A stretch of 64,000 nt of DNA from Rhizobiaceae bacterium MnEN-MB40S (GTDB lineage Bacteria; Pseudomonadota; Alphaproteobacteria; Rhizobiales; Rhizobiaceae), in contig BRLC01000009.1 in assembly GCA_024343425.1 (NCBI GenBank), positions 98,108 through 162,107 on the forward strand. The letters are read 5' to 3'. Below are positions 1 through 7,801 of this stretch, piece after piece. The position numbers and the translations under genes are program-made. The notes below the pieces were generated by a model. That model had not been told where the DNA came from. It did not search any database and saw nothing but the letters and a program-made list of their open reading frames with translations. Numbering within the stretch: the stretch's first letter is position 1; the number at the start of each line of letters is the position of its first letter.

Positions 1-1
1 C

Positions 2-463
2 CAGGTCATGGCCGACCTCCAGCAGAACGGCAAGACCTTCGAGGACGAGGACACGACGGAAGAGGAAGCGCGCGCGGAATACGAGAAACTCGCCGAGCGT
101 CGCGTCAGACTCGGTCTTGTTCTCTCCGAACTCGGTGAAAAAGCCGGCGTTTCTGTCACCGACGAGGAAATGCAGCGCGCCATGTACGACCAGATCCGTC
201 AGTTCCCGGGTCAGGAGCAGCAGGTCATGGACTATCTGAAGAAGACCCCCGACGCCGTCGCCCAGCTGCGCGCGCCGATCTTCGAGGAAAAAGTCATCGA
301 TCACATCATCGGACTGGCCGACGTTACGGACAAGACCGTGACCAAGGAAGCGCTCATGGCCGATGACGAGGAAGAGGCCGCAGCCGAAGAGAAGAAACCG
401 CCCAAGAAGAAGGCTGCTCCGAAGAAAAAGGCGCCGGCGAAGAAAAAGGCCGACGCCGAATAG
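2..463 (+). CDS. tig: Trigger factor, C-terminal part (left end outside window)
   Basis: Ribosome-associated chaperone and peptidyl-prolyl isomerase; only the last ~153 residues are present and the frame is open to the left edge. The visible part is the helical C-terminal substrate-binding domain, with the family-typical stretch [20 protein letters not shown] and an [10 protein letters not shown] segment. The protein ends in an acidic patch followed by a Lys/Ala/Pro-rich tail ([19 protein letters not shown]), as in other Hyphomicrobiales. A strong intrinsic terminator follows. This is an ordinary core chromosomal gene and marks the left, conserved flank of the accessory DNA. Confidence 0.95.
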   Translation, partial: QVMADLQQNGKTFEDEDTTEEEARAEYEKLAERRVRLGLVLSELGEKAGVSVTDEEMQRAMYDQIRQFPGQEQQVMDYLKKTPDAVAQLRAPIFEEKVIDHIIGLADVTDKTVTKEALMADDEEEAAAEEKKPPKKKAAPKKKAPAKKKADAE

Positions 464-486
464 GCTTCGACCAACAACCGATTCGA

Positions 487-513
487 AAGGCCGCGCTCCA
501 ACGCGGCCTTTTT
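487..513 (+). terminator. Intrinsic terminator of tig
   Basis: A perfect 9-bp stem, AAGGCCGCG (487-495) with CGCGGCCTT (502-510), a 6-nt loop and a run of T residues at 509-513, placed 24 nt after the tig stop codon. Confidence 0.85.
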
Positions 514-686
514 CATATGTGTCCCAGGCTCTTCAGGCTCGTGTGATCGCCCTTGCTGATGATGATGTGGTCGTGGACCAGAATGCCCATTGCGTTCGCC
601 GCTTCGACAATCCGTCCCGTCATTTCGATGTCCGCGCGGGAAGGCGACGGGTCGCCTGACGGGTGGTTGTGAATCATCCTTGCAAC
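513..686 (-). pseudogene. radC: RadC-family C-terminal fragment
   Basis: The last ~57 residues of a RadC (JAB/MPN-like) protein. The fragment contains the metal-site motif [14 protein letters not shown], followed by [21 protein letters not shown] and a terminal HTSLKSLG block. Upstream of the motif the frame runs into AT-rich DNA (about 690-720) with no RadC similarity, so the N-terminal half is missing. RadC-like genes are common passengers of genomic islands. With the excisionase-like gene and tRNA fragment that follow, this looks like the relic of an element integrated next to tig. No function is expected. Confidence 0.75.
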
Positions 687-777
687 ACCATCATCATATT
701 GTAATTTAAAGATAATTTTCCGGGATGAAGAAAACTGGTGCCGTTTATTGGGGTAGGCATGACGTGCTCGATTGGGA

Positions 778-1011
778 TCATCCCGCGCGATCATCGTGCG
801 GAATGGCGAGTCCCTTCGGCTCACGGCAAGCCACTGTATTCTTTTTATCCCATGCCTCAAGTGCATCGACGGGGTAGAGGACGGCCTTTCCGACTTTCAG
901 GAATCCAGGGCCTATCCTCATGGCCCTCCAGTTGCGGAGCGTGCCAATTGATACACCACCCCGATAGCGTTCAGCGACTTCTTCAGGTGTAAGAAACTTT
1001 CCGTGGGTCAT
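778..1011 (-). CDS. AlpA/excisionase-like helix-turn-helix protein
   Basis: A 77-residue protein with a MerR-like winged helix of the HTH_17/AlpA type. The [24 protein letters not shown] segment is the predicted helix-turn-helix and [21 protein letters not shown] the typical wing ending. The family includes excisionases (recombination directionality factors) and small regulators of mobile elements. ATG at 1011 is preferred over a TTG two codons upstream because TAGGAG lies about 8 nt before it. It sits between the radC fragment and the tRNA fragment, so it is probably a survivor of a lost element; no integrase is left beside it. Confidence 0.7.
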   Translation of the reverse strand: MTHGKFLTPEEVAERYRGGVSIGTLRNWRAMRIGPGFLKVGKAVLYPVDALEAWDKKNTVACREPKGLAIPHDDRAG

Positions 1012-1362
1012 CCTCAACTCCTAATTGCCCGGCGTGACCATTGCTCACGGTGGGCGCTTTCCATGTTCGTGTAGCCGTGGAGACGCAGCCAAGCGACCGG
1101 GTGACATCACGCAGATCACGGAAATGAAAACCGGCTCCCAGTCATCCACGGTCGTGCATGTCCGTAGTTTGCAGAGTGGTCTGGACAATGGGAAGCAGTT
1201 AAAGGAGGGCGAAGGGAAACCGGATACTATAGGCTGCACATAGGACGGTTTGCTTGCAATCTTAGTAGATTCAATCGCTGGGATGGCGCCGTGCTTCTGG
1301 ACGCGTGACGGTCGTAATGTTGGGTATCTTCGATCCCGGCGCCGGAACGAGCGAGGCTTGCT

Positions 1363-1411
1363 TCAGGCTCATAACCTGAAGGTCGCAGGTTCAAATCCTG
1401 TCCCGCAACCA
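1363..1411 (+). pseudogene. 3' fragment of tRNA-fMet (probable attachment-site relic)
   Basis: The sequence carries the complete anticodon arm (TCAGG-CTCATAA-CCTGA, anticodon CAT), a variable loop, a T arm (GCAGG-TTCAAAT-CCTGT) and a terminal ACCA, matching the 3' half of an initiator tRNA. No D arm or matching 5' acceptor strand is found upstream, and the 3' acceptor strand seems one C short. A bare 3' tRNA end is what integration into a tRNA gene leaves at the far end of an element. Given its plus orientation, the element that made it should lie to its left, where the RadC/AlpA relics are. Confidence 0.65.
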
Positions 1412-1933
1412 AATTATAACCCTCTAAATCAACGACTTAGGTGCTTTTTTGTGTTCAGAATCCGGAAGCGGAAAATCCCTCCGGAACCGTATCGGAATTT
1501 TTGACGGGAAAATGTAGCGTAGGATTTCGAGGGATTGGCGGCACATAGTTCTCTGCAGATACCAACTGGGTGGCATCGTCACTGTGTCGAGACGCCGTGT
1601 CGATGCGGCGTTTCTGGGCAAGGCAGGTGCAGCCGAGCTGTTCCGGGGATTCTGCCGAAGCGGCCTCGGCCCGCAGAACGGTTGAGCTTGCCCAAGATAA
1701 GATGGCGGACCGCCTCCGATTCGATTGTTTTATAGTTTCGCTTTTCAGATAGATCGAGTGTGTCTGTTGAGGCGGTGAATGCCTCATCGGCCAGGTGCTC
1801 TTATCCAGATGATATTGATCGTGGCGGCACGCATGATATCCTGCTTGCGAGTTGGGAGCGTTGCCGATTTGGAAGGCGGTGTTTGCCTGTGGGCGGTGTT
1901 GTTGATCGGCCTCGACGTGAGATACGCAACAGA
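1412..1933. other. Stretch without a recognisable gene
   Basis: Between the tRNA fragment and the bioR operator. Short open frames exist on both strands, but none has a recognisable domain, a convincing ribosome-binding site or codon use like the neighbours. A plus-strand frame near 1800-1850 contains HDILLASWERC, faintly like the start of an activator, but it does not continue. Confidence 0.5.
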
Positions 1934-1943
1934 TTATCTATAG
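1934..1943. promoter_or_regulatory. BioR box upstream of bioR
   Basis: TTATCTATAG matches the alphaproteobacterial BioR operator consensus TTATMKATAA at 9 of 10 positions. It ends 4 nt before the bioR ATG, so bound BioR would block its own transcription start or initiation; with so little room, the message may be nearly leaderless. Confidence 0.75.
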
Positions 1944-1947
1944 TTTC

Positions 1948-2607
1948 ATGTCGAGCGCTAAATCGGAACCTCTGGCCGCCCGGATCAGCCGCGAGTTGGC
2001 CAAGCGGATTATCTCCGGTGAGCTCGAAGCTGGCGCCAGGCTGCGCCAGGATCACATAGCCGAGGAATTCGGCGCGAGCCACGTGCCTGTGCGCGAGGCC
2101 TTTCGTCGCCTTGAAGCCCAAGGGCTGGTCGAGAGCGAGCCGCGACGTGGGGTGCGTGTCGCGGGGTTCAGCGGGAGCGAGGTTCGAGAGGTTGCGGAGA
2201 TGCGGGCTTCGCTGGAGGTGCTAGCGCTCCGTAATGCTGTTCCACATCTGACCCAAACGATCCTTGATGAGGCGGAAGAGGCAACACGGGCGGGTGATCG
2301 TGCCGGCGATGTTCACGCCTGGGAAGAGGCTAACCGGAGGTTTCATCGGCTTATCCTTGTGCCCTGCGGAATGCCGCGGCTTCTCCGCGCCATCGACGAT
2401 CTGCACACCGCCAGCGCCCGCTTTCTATTCTCCGGCTGGCGGTCGGAATGGGAAACGCCAACCGACCGAGACCACCGTGCTGTTCTTGCCGCGCTTCGCT
2501 CAGGCGATGCCGAAGCCGCGGTGGCACTCCTTGCGCGGCATGTGCAGTGGATAGGTAAGGAGTCGCCGAGGCAAGGTTCACGAGGCCTTGGTCGAGGACG
2601 ATTGTAA
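1948..2607 (+). CDS. bioR: BioR-type GntR/FadR-family repressor of biotin genes
   Basis: 219 residues. Residues ~8-75 form a GntR winged helix (SRELAKRIISGELEAGARLR ... EEFGASHVPVREAFRRLEAQ), followed by an all-helical FCD ligand-binding domain (VREVAEMRASLEVLAL ... RFHRLI). BioR represses biotin synthesis and uptake genes in alphaproteobacteria by binding TTATMKATAA sites. The assignment rests on the domain type, a near-perfect box in front of its own start and a perfect box in front of the next gene, bioY. No Shine-Dalgarno is visible; the start lies immediately after the operator. It is probably autoregulated. Confidence 0.85.
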   Translation: MSSAKSEPLAARISRELAKRIISGELEAGARLRQDHIAEEFGASHVPVREAFRRLEAQGLVESEPRRGVRVAGFSGSEVREVAEMRASLEVLALRNAVPHLTQTILDEAEEATRAGDRAGDVHAWEEANRRFHRLILVPCGMPRLLRAIDDLHTASARFLFSGWRSEWETPTDRDHRAVLAALRSGDAEAAVALLARHVQWIGKESPRQGSRGLGRGRL

Positions 2608-2743
2608 GTACCCGCACCCGTGCAGGCTGGCAGCTACCCTTCAATTGCATGGCATATGACATCTGCATGTTTCGATGTCTCATCGAGGATAGCCTTGCTT
2701 TGACTATCAATCTGTGGATTCTTTTAGTGATAGAATCGATAAA

Positions 2744-2753
2744 TTATCTATAA
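2744..2753. promoter_or_regulatory. BioR box upstream of bioY
   Basis: TTATCTATAA is a perfect match to the BioR consensus TTATMKATAA, located 18 nt before the bioY ATG in an AT-rich promoter region. It indicates biotin-responsive repression of the bioY-DUF1284 operon. Confidence 0.85.
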
Positions 2754-2771
2754 TTTTGATTGGAGACACGG

Positions 2772-3359
2772 ATGGCGGCCTCGACAGTAGCTCTCAAGTC
2801 AGGTTTCAGTCCCCTTGACCTGCAAACTCGCCCCCTAGCCTGGAAAGTAGGCGCGGTGATTGTCGGTAGCCTCTTTCTCGCACTTTCTTCCTATGTTGAG
2901 GTCCCGATGTTTCCGGTTCCAATGACGATGCAAACATTTGCTATTGCTCTTTTGGGCGCACTCTATGGATGGCGTCTAGGCGGCATCACAATCACCGCGT
3001 GGTTGGTCGAGGGGGCGCTTGGCCTGCCGGTATTGGCTGGTGGAGCCGCCGGTCTTCATCATTTTGGCGGCCCAACGGGTGGTTATCTTTTTGCTTTCCC
3101 CATTGCCGGCATGGTCATGGGCTGGTTGGCCGAGCGGGGTTGGAATGGGCACCGAGTTTGGTTGGCCTTTGCTGGCATGCTGATCAGCAATGTGCTCTGC
3201 CTCATTCTCGGCGCAGCTTGGTTGGCTGTTCTTATCGGTGGAGAGCAGGCATTGGTGGCGGGGGTGATTCCTTTCCTAGCCGGCGCTGTCCTGAAATCTG
3301 GGCTCGGCGCGGTGACACTTAAGGTGACGGCGCGTGGTTCGAAGCGCGTTTCCAGATGA
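2772..3359 (+). CDS. bioY: BioY, biotin transporter S-component
   Basis: 195-residue integral membrane protein, the substrate-binding component of ECF-type biotin uptake. It has about six hydrophobic segments and the family signature around VEVPMFPVPMTMQTFAIALL and GGAAGLHHFGGPTGGYLFAFP. ATG at 2772 has GGAG 7 nt upstream; a TTG four codons earlier is less likely. No bioM/bioN genes are nearby, so it would work alone or with a shared energising module; solitary BioY proteins are known. A BioR box lies in its promoter. The stop codon overlaps the DUF1284 start (ATGA), showing translational coupling. Confidence 0.92.
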   Translation: MAASTVALKSGFSPLDLQTRPLAWKVGAVIVGSLFLALSSYVEVPMFPVPMTMQTFAIALLGALYGWRLGGITITAWLVEGALGLPVLAGGAAGLHHFGGPTGGYLFAFPIAGMVMGWLAERGWNGHRVWLAFAGMLISNVLCLILGAAWLAVLIGGEQALVAGVIPFLAGAVLKSGLGAVTLKVTARGSKRVSR

Positions 3360-3802
3360 CGGTGCGGCTGCGCCCGCATCATCTATTGTGTGTCCTTACT
3401 TATGTCGGAAAAGGGTATAGCCCCGCCTTCACCGCCAATATGACCAGGATCGCGGAGCGGCTTAGATCGGGGGAGGTGATCGAAATCGTGGAGGGACCGG
3501 ACGACATCTGTGCGCCACTCCTCAACGATCTCGACCCCCATTGTCATCATGCCAGTGTGACATTGCGCGATCGGGCGGCGGTCGACGATATCGCTCCGGT
3601 GTTGAAGCTGAATATCCGGGCTGGAACTAGGCTGGCACTTGTGGATGGTGTCGTAAGTCGGCTTCGCGGCAGATTCGCTTCTGCCAAAATCCGTCATGCC
3701 TGTGGCGGCTGCCAATGGAACGAACTCTGCGGCTCGATCGCGGCGTCTGGATACCAGGGTGTTTCTTTGCAGGATCTCCGATCCTCGCCTGACGGGTGTT
3801 AG
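3356..3802 (+). CDS. DUF1284 protein coupled to bioY
   Basis: 148 residues of the DUF1284 family, recognised from the N-terminal LRPHHLLCVLTYVGKGYSPAF and a cysteine cluster near the C-terminus (HACGGCQWNELCG), with two further Cys/His-containing segments (DDICAPL, DPHCHH). The Cys/His arrangement suggests a metal or Fe-S site; this is inference. Its start overlaps the bioY stop by 4 nt (ATGA), so it is in the BioR-controlled operon and may assist biotin uptake or a biotin-related step. No experimental role is known to me. Confidence 0.8.
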   Translation: MTVRLRPHHLLCVLTYVGKGYSPAFTANMTRIAERLRSGEVIEIVEGPDDICAPLLNDLDPHCHHASVTLRDRAAVDDIAPVLKLNIRAGTRLALVDGVVSRLRGRFASAKIRHACGGCQWNELCGSIAASGYQGVSLQDLRSSPDGC

Positions 3803-4070
3803 TGATGAGGGACGGCTGAGCGCTTCGGTTGGCGACAGATTCGGGTCAGAGAGCGAAACTGATGGCATCTGTCTTCGAGAACAAGCTTTGGCAGATAGAG
3901 CTTTGATGGTCGGTTTGCCACCGGGACGGAACGTTGGTGGCAAGGCCAAATAAATAGTGGGCCGGGCAGCAACGAGCGCTCGCGATGCAGCTATGCAATA
4001 GACTTGCTGTGGGTGGTAACGCTCATTTAAAGATGTCGAGACCGACCGCAACGATTGAACCGTTTCAGTT

Positions 4071-4544
4071 TCAATTCAACGGCTTTTGGGGTGCGTCTTG
4101 GCGCCCGGCCATACACATCAATGTTTGTTGGCCGATTGCGACAAGAGATCGTCTGTGACCGCTGACAGCGAAAACCTCAAGTTGGCAAATCGTGAGAGTT
4201 CTCCCCGATTTGACTACTTTTCCAGTCGCTTCAAGGGCGTCGCCTTGGGCAGGGTTCAATAGGTTGATCTTGAATTCCACGGTGAGAACAGAACTGTCCT
4301 CAGGAAACATCGTGAAAGCAGCGTATCCGCCAGCTGAATCCGCGATTGCCGAAGTGCCTCCTGCGTGGAAGTAGCCGTGCTGTTGTGAAAGCTCCGGGCG
4401 GAATGGCATCCGTATGGTGACCAGACCGCGGCGGATCGAATGTAAAGACGCGCCGAGATGGGCCATCAATCCCTGCCGATGGAAGCTATCTTGTATCCGT
4501 TGCTCTATGCTTTTATCGATCGGGTTTCCGATTTCAGCGTTCAT
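4071..4544 (-). CDS. PaaI-family hotdog thioesterase
   Basis: 157 residues with the hotdog-fold acyl-CoA thioesterase signature QQHGYFHAGGTSAIADSAGG, in which HGGxxxxxxD-type residues line the active site, and the typical later strand VEFKINLLNPAQGDALEATGKVVKSGRT. Members hydrolyse CoA thioesters such as phenylacetyl-CoA derivatives in the cytoplasm; the substrate here cannot be told. ATG at 4544 has GGAG 5 nt upstream. It is followed by a separate minus-strand phosphoesterase gene 74 nt away, with no obvious metabolic partner. Confidence 0.85.
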   Translation of the reverse strand: MNAEIGNPIDKSIEQRIQDSFHRQGLMAHLGASLHSIRRGLVTIRMPFRPELSQQHGYFHAGGTSAIADSAGGYAAFTMFPEDSSVLTVEFKINLLNPAQGDALEATGKVVKSGRTLTICQLEVFAVSGHRRSLVAIGQQTLMCMAGRQDAPQKPLN

Positions 4545-4618
4545 GATGGCTCCAGGAAAGGTGAGGTTCCCCACAGCCTACTTGCGATGGGCGCTGACCC
4601 GGATTGAATATCTCTCGC

Positions 4619-5161
4619 CTAAGATTGAGGAAATCTCTCGGAGGCGGGTGACAGCGGGAAGCTTTCCAAGATTTCGATCGGTGGGAAGTGGACCAGGTCG
4701 AGGCCTACTACTTTGCCTCGGTATTCGTTCAAGTTGCAAACGATGGTGCCGAGAGCTTCCATGGGATTCTCACGGACGGATGCGAGGGTAATGTGTGGTA
4801 CCCAGCTCCCGCACGCATGATGCTGATGGATTAGTTTTGTTGGGAGAGCGCCGACTACTTGCTCGTGCAAATTCAGAAACGCCTTCGTCACGACAGGTGC
4901 TAGGAAAACATATGCGGGCTCTCCCGGAAAGACGCCAAAGTGGGAGTTTGCGACCGAGAAGCTCGCCATGTTTTTGCACAGGTTGCTCAGCCGCTCAGTT
5001 AAATGGTCCGCCGGTATATCGGCTTCGAACACCGCCAAAGTGATATGGGGAGGATAGTTTGGCCCCGGCTCGACGTCCGAATTGCGCTGGATCACGCTAC
5101 GCAGCCCATCTAACAGATCCGAAAATTCTTGATCCAGCCTCGCAGTCACCGCTAGGGCCAT
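4619..5161 (-). CDS. 2'-5' RNA ligase-like 2H phosphoesterase
   Basis: 180 residues with two HxT motifs, each in a PHITLA context (near residues 38 and 125), the signature of the 2H phosphoesterase/LigT superfamily acting on 2',3'-cyclic or 2'-5' linked nucleotides. The spacing of the two motifs fits a bilobed single-domain enzyme of usual length. ATG at 5161 is chosen because GGGAG lies 7 nt upstream and the conserved fold starts just after it; the open frame extends to 5284 but without family similarity. Substrate unknown. Confidence 0.8.
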   Translation of the reverse strand: MALAVTARLDQEFSDLLDGLRSVIQRNSDVEPGPNYPPHITLAVFEADIPADHLTERLSNLCKNMASFSVANSHFGVFPGEPAYVFLAPVVTKAFLNLHEQVVGALPTKLIHQHHACGSWVPHITLASVRENPMEALGTIVCNLNEYRGKVVGLDLVHFPPIEILESFPLSPASERFPQS

Positions 5162-5353
5162 AGATTTCTCCCAGTAATGCTCAGCAAAATCAGAGCGACA
5201 TTCGTCTCCGATCTTGCATAGTGATGCTCGCGGCGCGACGGAGAACAGCTCATCTTTGCCTGATGAAACCTCAGCAGCCAACATGCTCGTTCCGTGGCAG
5301 GTATGGCTTACGAGCCTTCCGAAGGGAGGACACGTTATAAAACGGATCTGAGG

Positions 5354-5947
5354 ATGGATACCGCGTCTTTGACAGCGCTCGCCCTGTACGCCTTCGTGAT
5401 GTCGATCACGCCGGGGCCGAACAACGTCATGCTTACGACGTCAGGTCTTATCTTCGGGCTGAGACGAACATGGCCCCACATTCTCGGTATACCGTTTGGG
5501 GTCGCCGTCCAGCTCACATTGGTCGGACTGGGACTCGGCGCCGTTTTTGCTCTGGAGCCCAGGATCCAGATTTGCTTGAAAGTGATCGGTACCCTCTATT
5601 TGCTTTGGCTTGCCTACAAGCTCTGGCGTGCCGCCGAAGTACGTGAAACCGATATTGCGAAACCAATTACGTTTCTGCAAGCGGCGGCCTTCCAGTTCGT
5701 CAACCCCAAAGCATGGTTGATCGCTGTCACCGTCATTGCTGCGTTTGTCTCTCCCGGTGATGGCTATGCCGGCCGGATCGCACTCGTTTGCGCTGTGTTC
5801 GCCGTGATCGGCACGCCCTGTATGACCATATGGGCGGCCTTCGGTGCGGGATTGCGGCAGGTCCTTCGCGACCCGATGAAACTTCGTTTGATCAACCGAA
5901 CCATGGCCGCCTTGGCGGCCATGACAGCAGGACTATTCTGGCTATGA
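5354..5947 (+). CDS. LysE/RhtB-family amino-acid exporter
   Basis: 197-residue membrane protein with six predicted transmembrane segments and the LysE-family N-terminal signature SITPGPNNVMLTTSGLIFG. The family exports amino acids or their analogues. It is the first gene of a tightly coupled set: its stop overlaps the next start as ATGA. ATG at 5354 begins the conserved first helix; the frame is open further upstream without similarity. The specific substrate cannot be inferred. Confidence 0.88.
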   Translation: MDTASLTALALYAFVMSITPGPNNVMLTTSGLIFGLRRTWPHILGIPFGVAVQLTLVGLGLGAVFALEPRIQICLKVIGTLYLLWLAYKLWRAAEVRETDIAKPITFLQAAAFQFVNPKAWLIAVTVIAAFVSPGDGYAGRIALVCAVFAVIGTPCMTIWAAFGAGLRQVLRDPMKLRLINRTMAALAAMTAGLFWL

Positions 5948-6336
5948 CATTCCTATCACGCCCTGATCTCGAGCAGTTTGCGTCGGAGTGGATTGACGCC
6001 TGGAACCGACATGATGTGGACGCTGTGATCGAACCGTTCGCCAGCGATGCGATCTTCGTCAGCCCTCGCGCTCAAAGCGTGACCGGGAATGCCACTGTGT
6101 CCGGTCGCGAGGATCTATACTCCTATTGGAAAAAGGCACTTCTTGCGGTGCCGGATCTGAAGTTCCGGTTCGAATCCGTGGTGTGCGATGAGGCGACCCA
6201 GACGCTCCTGGTTCACTATGTATCGCGGGCAGGCGGCCGCACCTTGAGGGCTTCCGAACTCATGCGCTTCCGCGATCGCCGGCAAGTCTATGGGGAAGCC
6301 TTCTATGGCGCCGAGGTCGTGGAGACATCGGCGTGA
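5944..6336 (+). CDS. NTF2/SnoaL-like protein
   Basis: 130-residue alpha+beta cone-fold protein. It begins with a helical segment FASEWIDAWNRHDVDAVIEPFASDAI, typical of the NTF2-like superfamily, and contains a ligand-pocket pattern (SGREDLYSYWKKAL ... RASELMRFRDRR). Such proteins are often small isomerases or accessory binding proteins. The ATG overlaps the lysE-like stop and its own stop overlaps the next start as GTGA, so translation is coupled on both sides. Confidence 0.78.
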   Translation: MTFLSRPDLEQFASEWIDAWNRHDVDAVIEPFASDAIFVSPRAQSVTGNATVSGREDLYSYWKKALLAVPDLKFRFESVVCDEATQTLLVHYVSRAGGRTLRASELMRFRDRRQVYGEAFYGAEVVETSA

Positions 6337-6704
6337 GGCTGGTGGAAGCGGGCAACGAAAATTTCTACTCCTGGGGTGATGCATGCTCTGGGTGGAAATT
6401 GCTCGAACTTGATCATCTGCAGGTGCGCCAAGAGTCCATGCCTCCAAACACCGCAGAAGAACCGCATGTGCATCAATATGCCCACCAGTTCTTCTATGTG
6501 CTCGATGGCGAAATGACACTCCGCACACCGGATGGCTCGACGCTCATCGGCCCGGGGCAGGGCCTGCACGTTCCGGCAGGTCAGCCGCACTGGGTGCTGA
6601 ACAAGGGGAAATCCGACTTGCTCTTCGTTTTATCGTCCAGTCCGAGCACGTCCGGCGACCGCGCGACGGTCGATCCGACCGATTGGAGCGAGGGCATTGC
6701 ATGA
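6333..6704 (+). CDS. Cupin-domain protein
   Basis: 123 residues forming one cupin barrel. Motif 1 is seen in EPHVHQYAHQFFYVLDGEMTL (His-x-His ... Glu-like arrangement) and motif 2 in GLHVPAGQPHWVLNKG. It probably binds a metal, with an unknown substrate. The GTG start overlaps the preceding stop (GTGA), and the stop overlaps the following ATG. It belongs to the four-gene coupled operon 5354-7009. Confidence 0.82.
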   Translation: MRLVEAGNENFYSWGDACSGWKLLELDHLQVRQESMPPNTAEEPHVHQYAHQFFYVLDGEMTLRTPDGSTLIGPGQGLHVPAGQPHWVLNKGKSDLLFVLSSSPSTSGDRATVDPTDWSEGIA

Positions 6705-7009
6705 CCGTACTTGCCATTGCGCAAATTTCGATCCACGACCGCGACCGATACAAGCGCTATGCTGACCGCTTCCTCCCAACGCTCGGTCAATATGGAGGCC
6801 GCCTTTTGGCCGCCGATGAGCATCCGGAAGTCGTGGAAGGGGAATTGTTCTGTGAGAAGTTGATCGTGCTGTCCTTCCCCAGCCGAGACGCGTTTCAAGC
6901 ATGGGTAACATCCGAACAATACCGGGAGATCGCGATTGATCGATTGGCGTCAACAACAGGAAATGTCCTGCTTGTACAGGCGATCGATCCCCTTGAGAGG
7001 GGCGATTAG
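6701..7009 (+). CDS. DUF1330-family protein
   Basis: 102-residue ferredoxin-like alpha+beta protein of the DUF1330/dimeric alpha-beta barrel type. The pattern IAQISIHDRDRYKRYADRF ... LLAADEHPEVVEGE ... VLSFPSRDAFQAWVTSEQY is characteristic. The function of the family is not known. It is the last gene of the coupled operon, with a 4-nt overlap (ATGA) with the cupin gene. Confidence 0.8.
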   Translation: MTVLAIAQISIHDRDRYKRYADRFLPTLGQYGGRLLAADEHPEVVEGELFCEKLIVLSFPSRDAFQAWVTSEQYREIAIDRLASTTGNVLLVQAIDPLERGD

Positions 7010-7188
7010 ACGTTCACTCCACCGTTCCGGCCTCCGCACCACAACTGTGTCAGCCATCGCGCAGAATGGGATCGACGACCAAGTTTGCAAGCGTACCAAT
7101 GGGCCGATGAGCGCGTTCCTCGTGAACAGAATCGGCGACGAACGGATCGTTGTTGGGACGTGCCGAGTTGAAGTTATGAGGTTCTATT

Positions 7189-7659
7189 ATGCTGGTCAGG
7201 AAAGCTAATTCGATGGATGCGCCGCGTTGTGTGGAGTTGGTTGAAGCCCGGCGGGAAGAATACGAGCACTATGAACCCAGATTTTGGAAAAAGGCAGCAA
7301 CCTCGGCTGCTTCAACCTTACCATGGTTCGAGAAGCTATTTTCCGATGACCAGAGCATGTCATTCGTGGCTATAGAGGACGGCGACGTCATTGGTTTTGT
7401 TATTGCACGCGAGTTTCCGACGCCGCCTGTTTACGATCCAGGCGGAGCAACCGCTATGATTGACGACTTCTGCGTAGTTGCGAAGAGCCGGTGGAAAGAT
7501 GTTGGTCAAGCTCTCCTGCAGCAAGTTCGATCGGACATGAGGGAGCGGGACTTTGCGCAGGTTGTGGTGGTAGGGGCACGCAGAGACCTGGAAAAGACCG
7601 AATTTTTGGCGGGATCTGGTCTTTCACTGGCGTCGACATGGTGGACGTCCGAAGTGTGA
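7189..7659 (+). CDS. GNAT-family N-acetyltransferase
   Basis: 156 residues with a GNAT fold: N-terminal helix MDAPRCVELVEARREEYEHY, central strand FVAIEDGDVIGFVIAREF and the acetyl-CoA loop region CVVAKSRWKDVGQALLQQV, where the usual Q/RxxGxG/A is partly degenerate (KDVGQA). The C-terminal strand ends in LASTWWTS. Substrate unknown. GAGG lies 6-9 nt before the ATG. It stands alone, 180 nt after the DUF1330 gene. Confidence 0.8.
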   Translation: MLVRKANSMDAPRCVELVEARREEYEHYEPRFWKKAATSAASTLPWFEKLFSDDQSMSFVAIEDGDVIGFVIAREFPTPPVYDPGGATAMIDDFCVVAKSRWKDVGQALLQQVRSDMRERDFAQVVVVGARRDLEKTEFLAGSGLSLASTWWTSEV

Positions 7660-7801
7660 CTCGACAGAGGTTACGTCTAAGCTTGCCGTAGCGACTCCGA
7701 CACTCGAGCGACGCTAAATATTGCGGCGCGGTGCCAAATCCCGCGTGGCTGAGATTGGCGATTGCAAGTCGCCGATCCGACACTTGCGGCTTGCTTCAGG
7801 C

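Noticed and set aside
1363..1411. tRNA fragment as the left end of the large conjugative element to its right
   Set aside because: With the fragment's 3' end pointing right, the element that displaced it should lie to its left. The true ends of the conjugative element are not identified in this window.
1227..1412. Minus-strand frame with the phrase VAGQDLNLRPSGYEPEASL
   Set aside because: This is the well-known false protein made by reading antisense through tRNA 3' ends; it covers the tRNA-fMet fragment.
1760..2059. Plus-strand frame containing HDILLASWERC, resembling the start of a sigma-54 activator
   Set aside because: Similarity is limited to about 11 residues and the frame runs into bioR in another frame.
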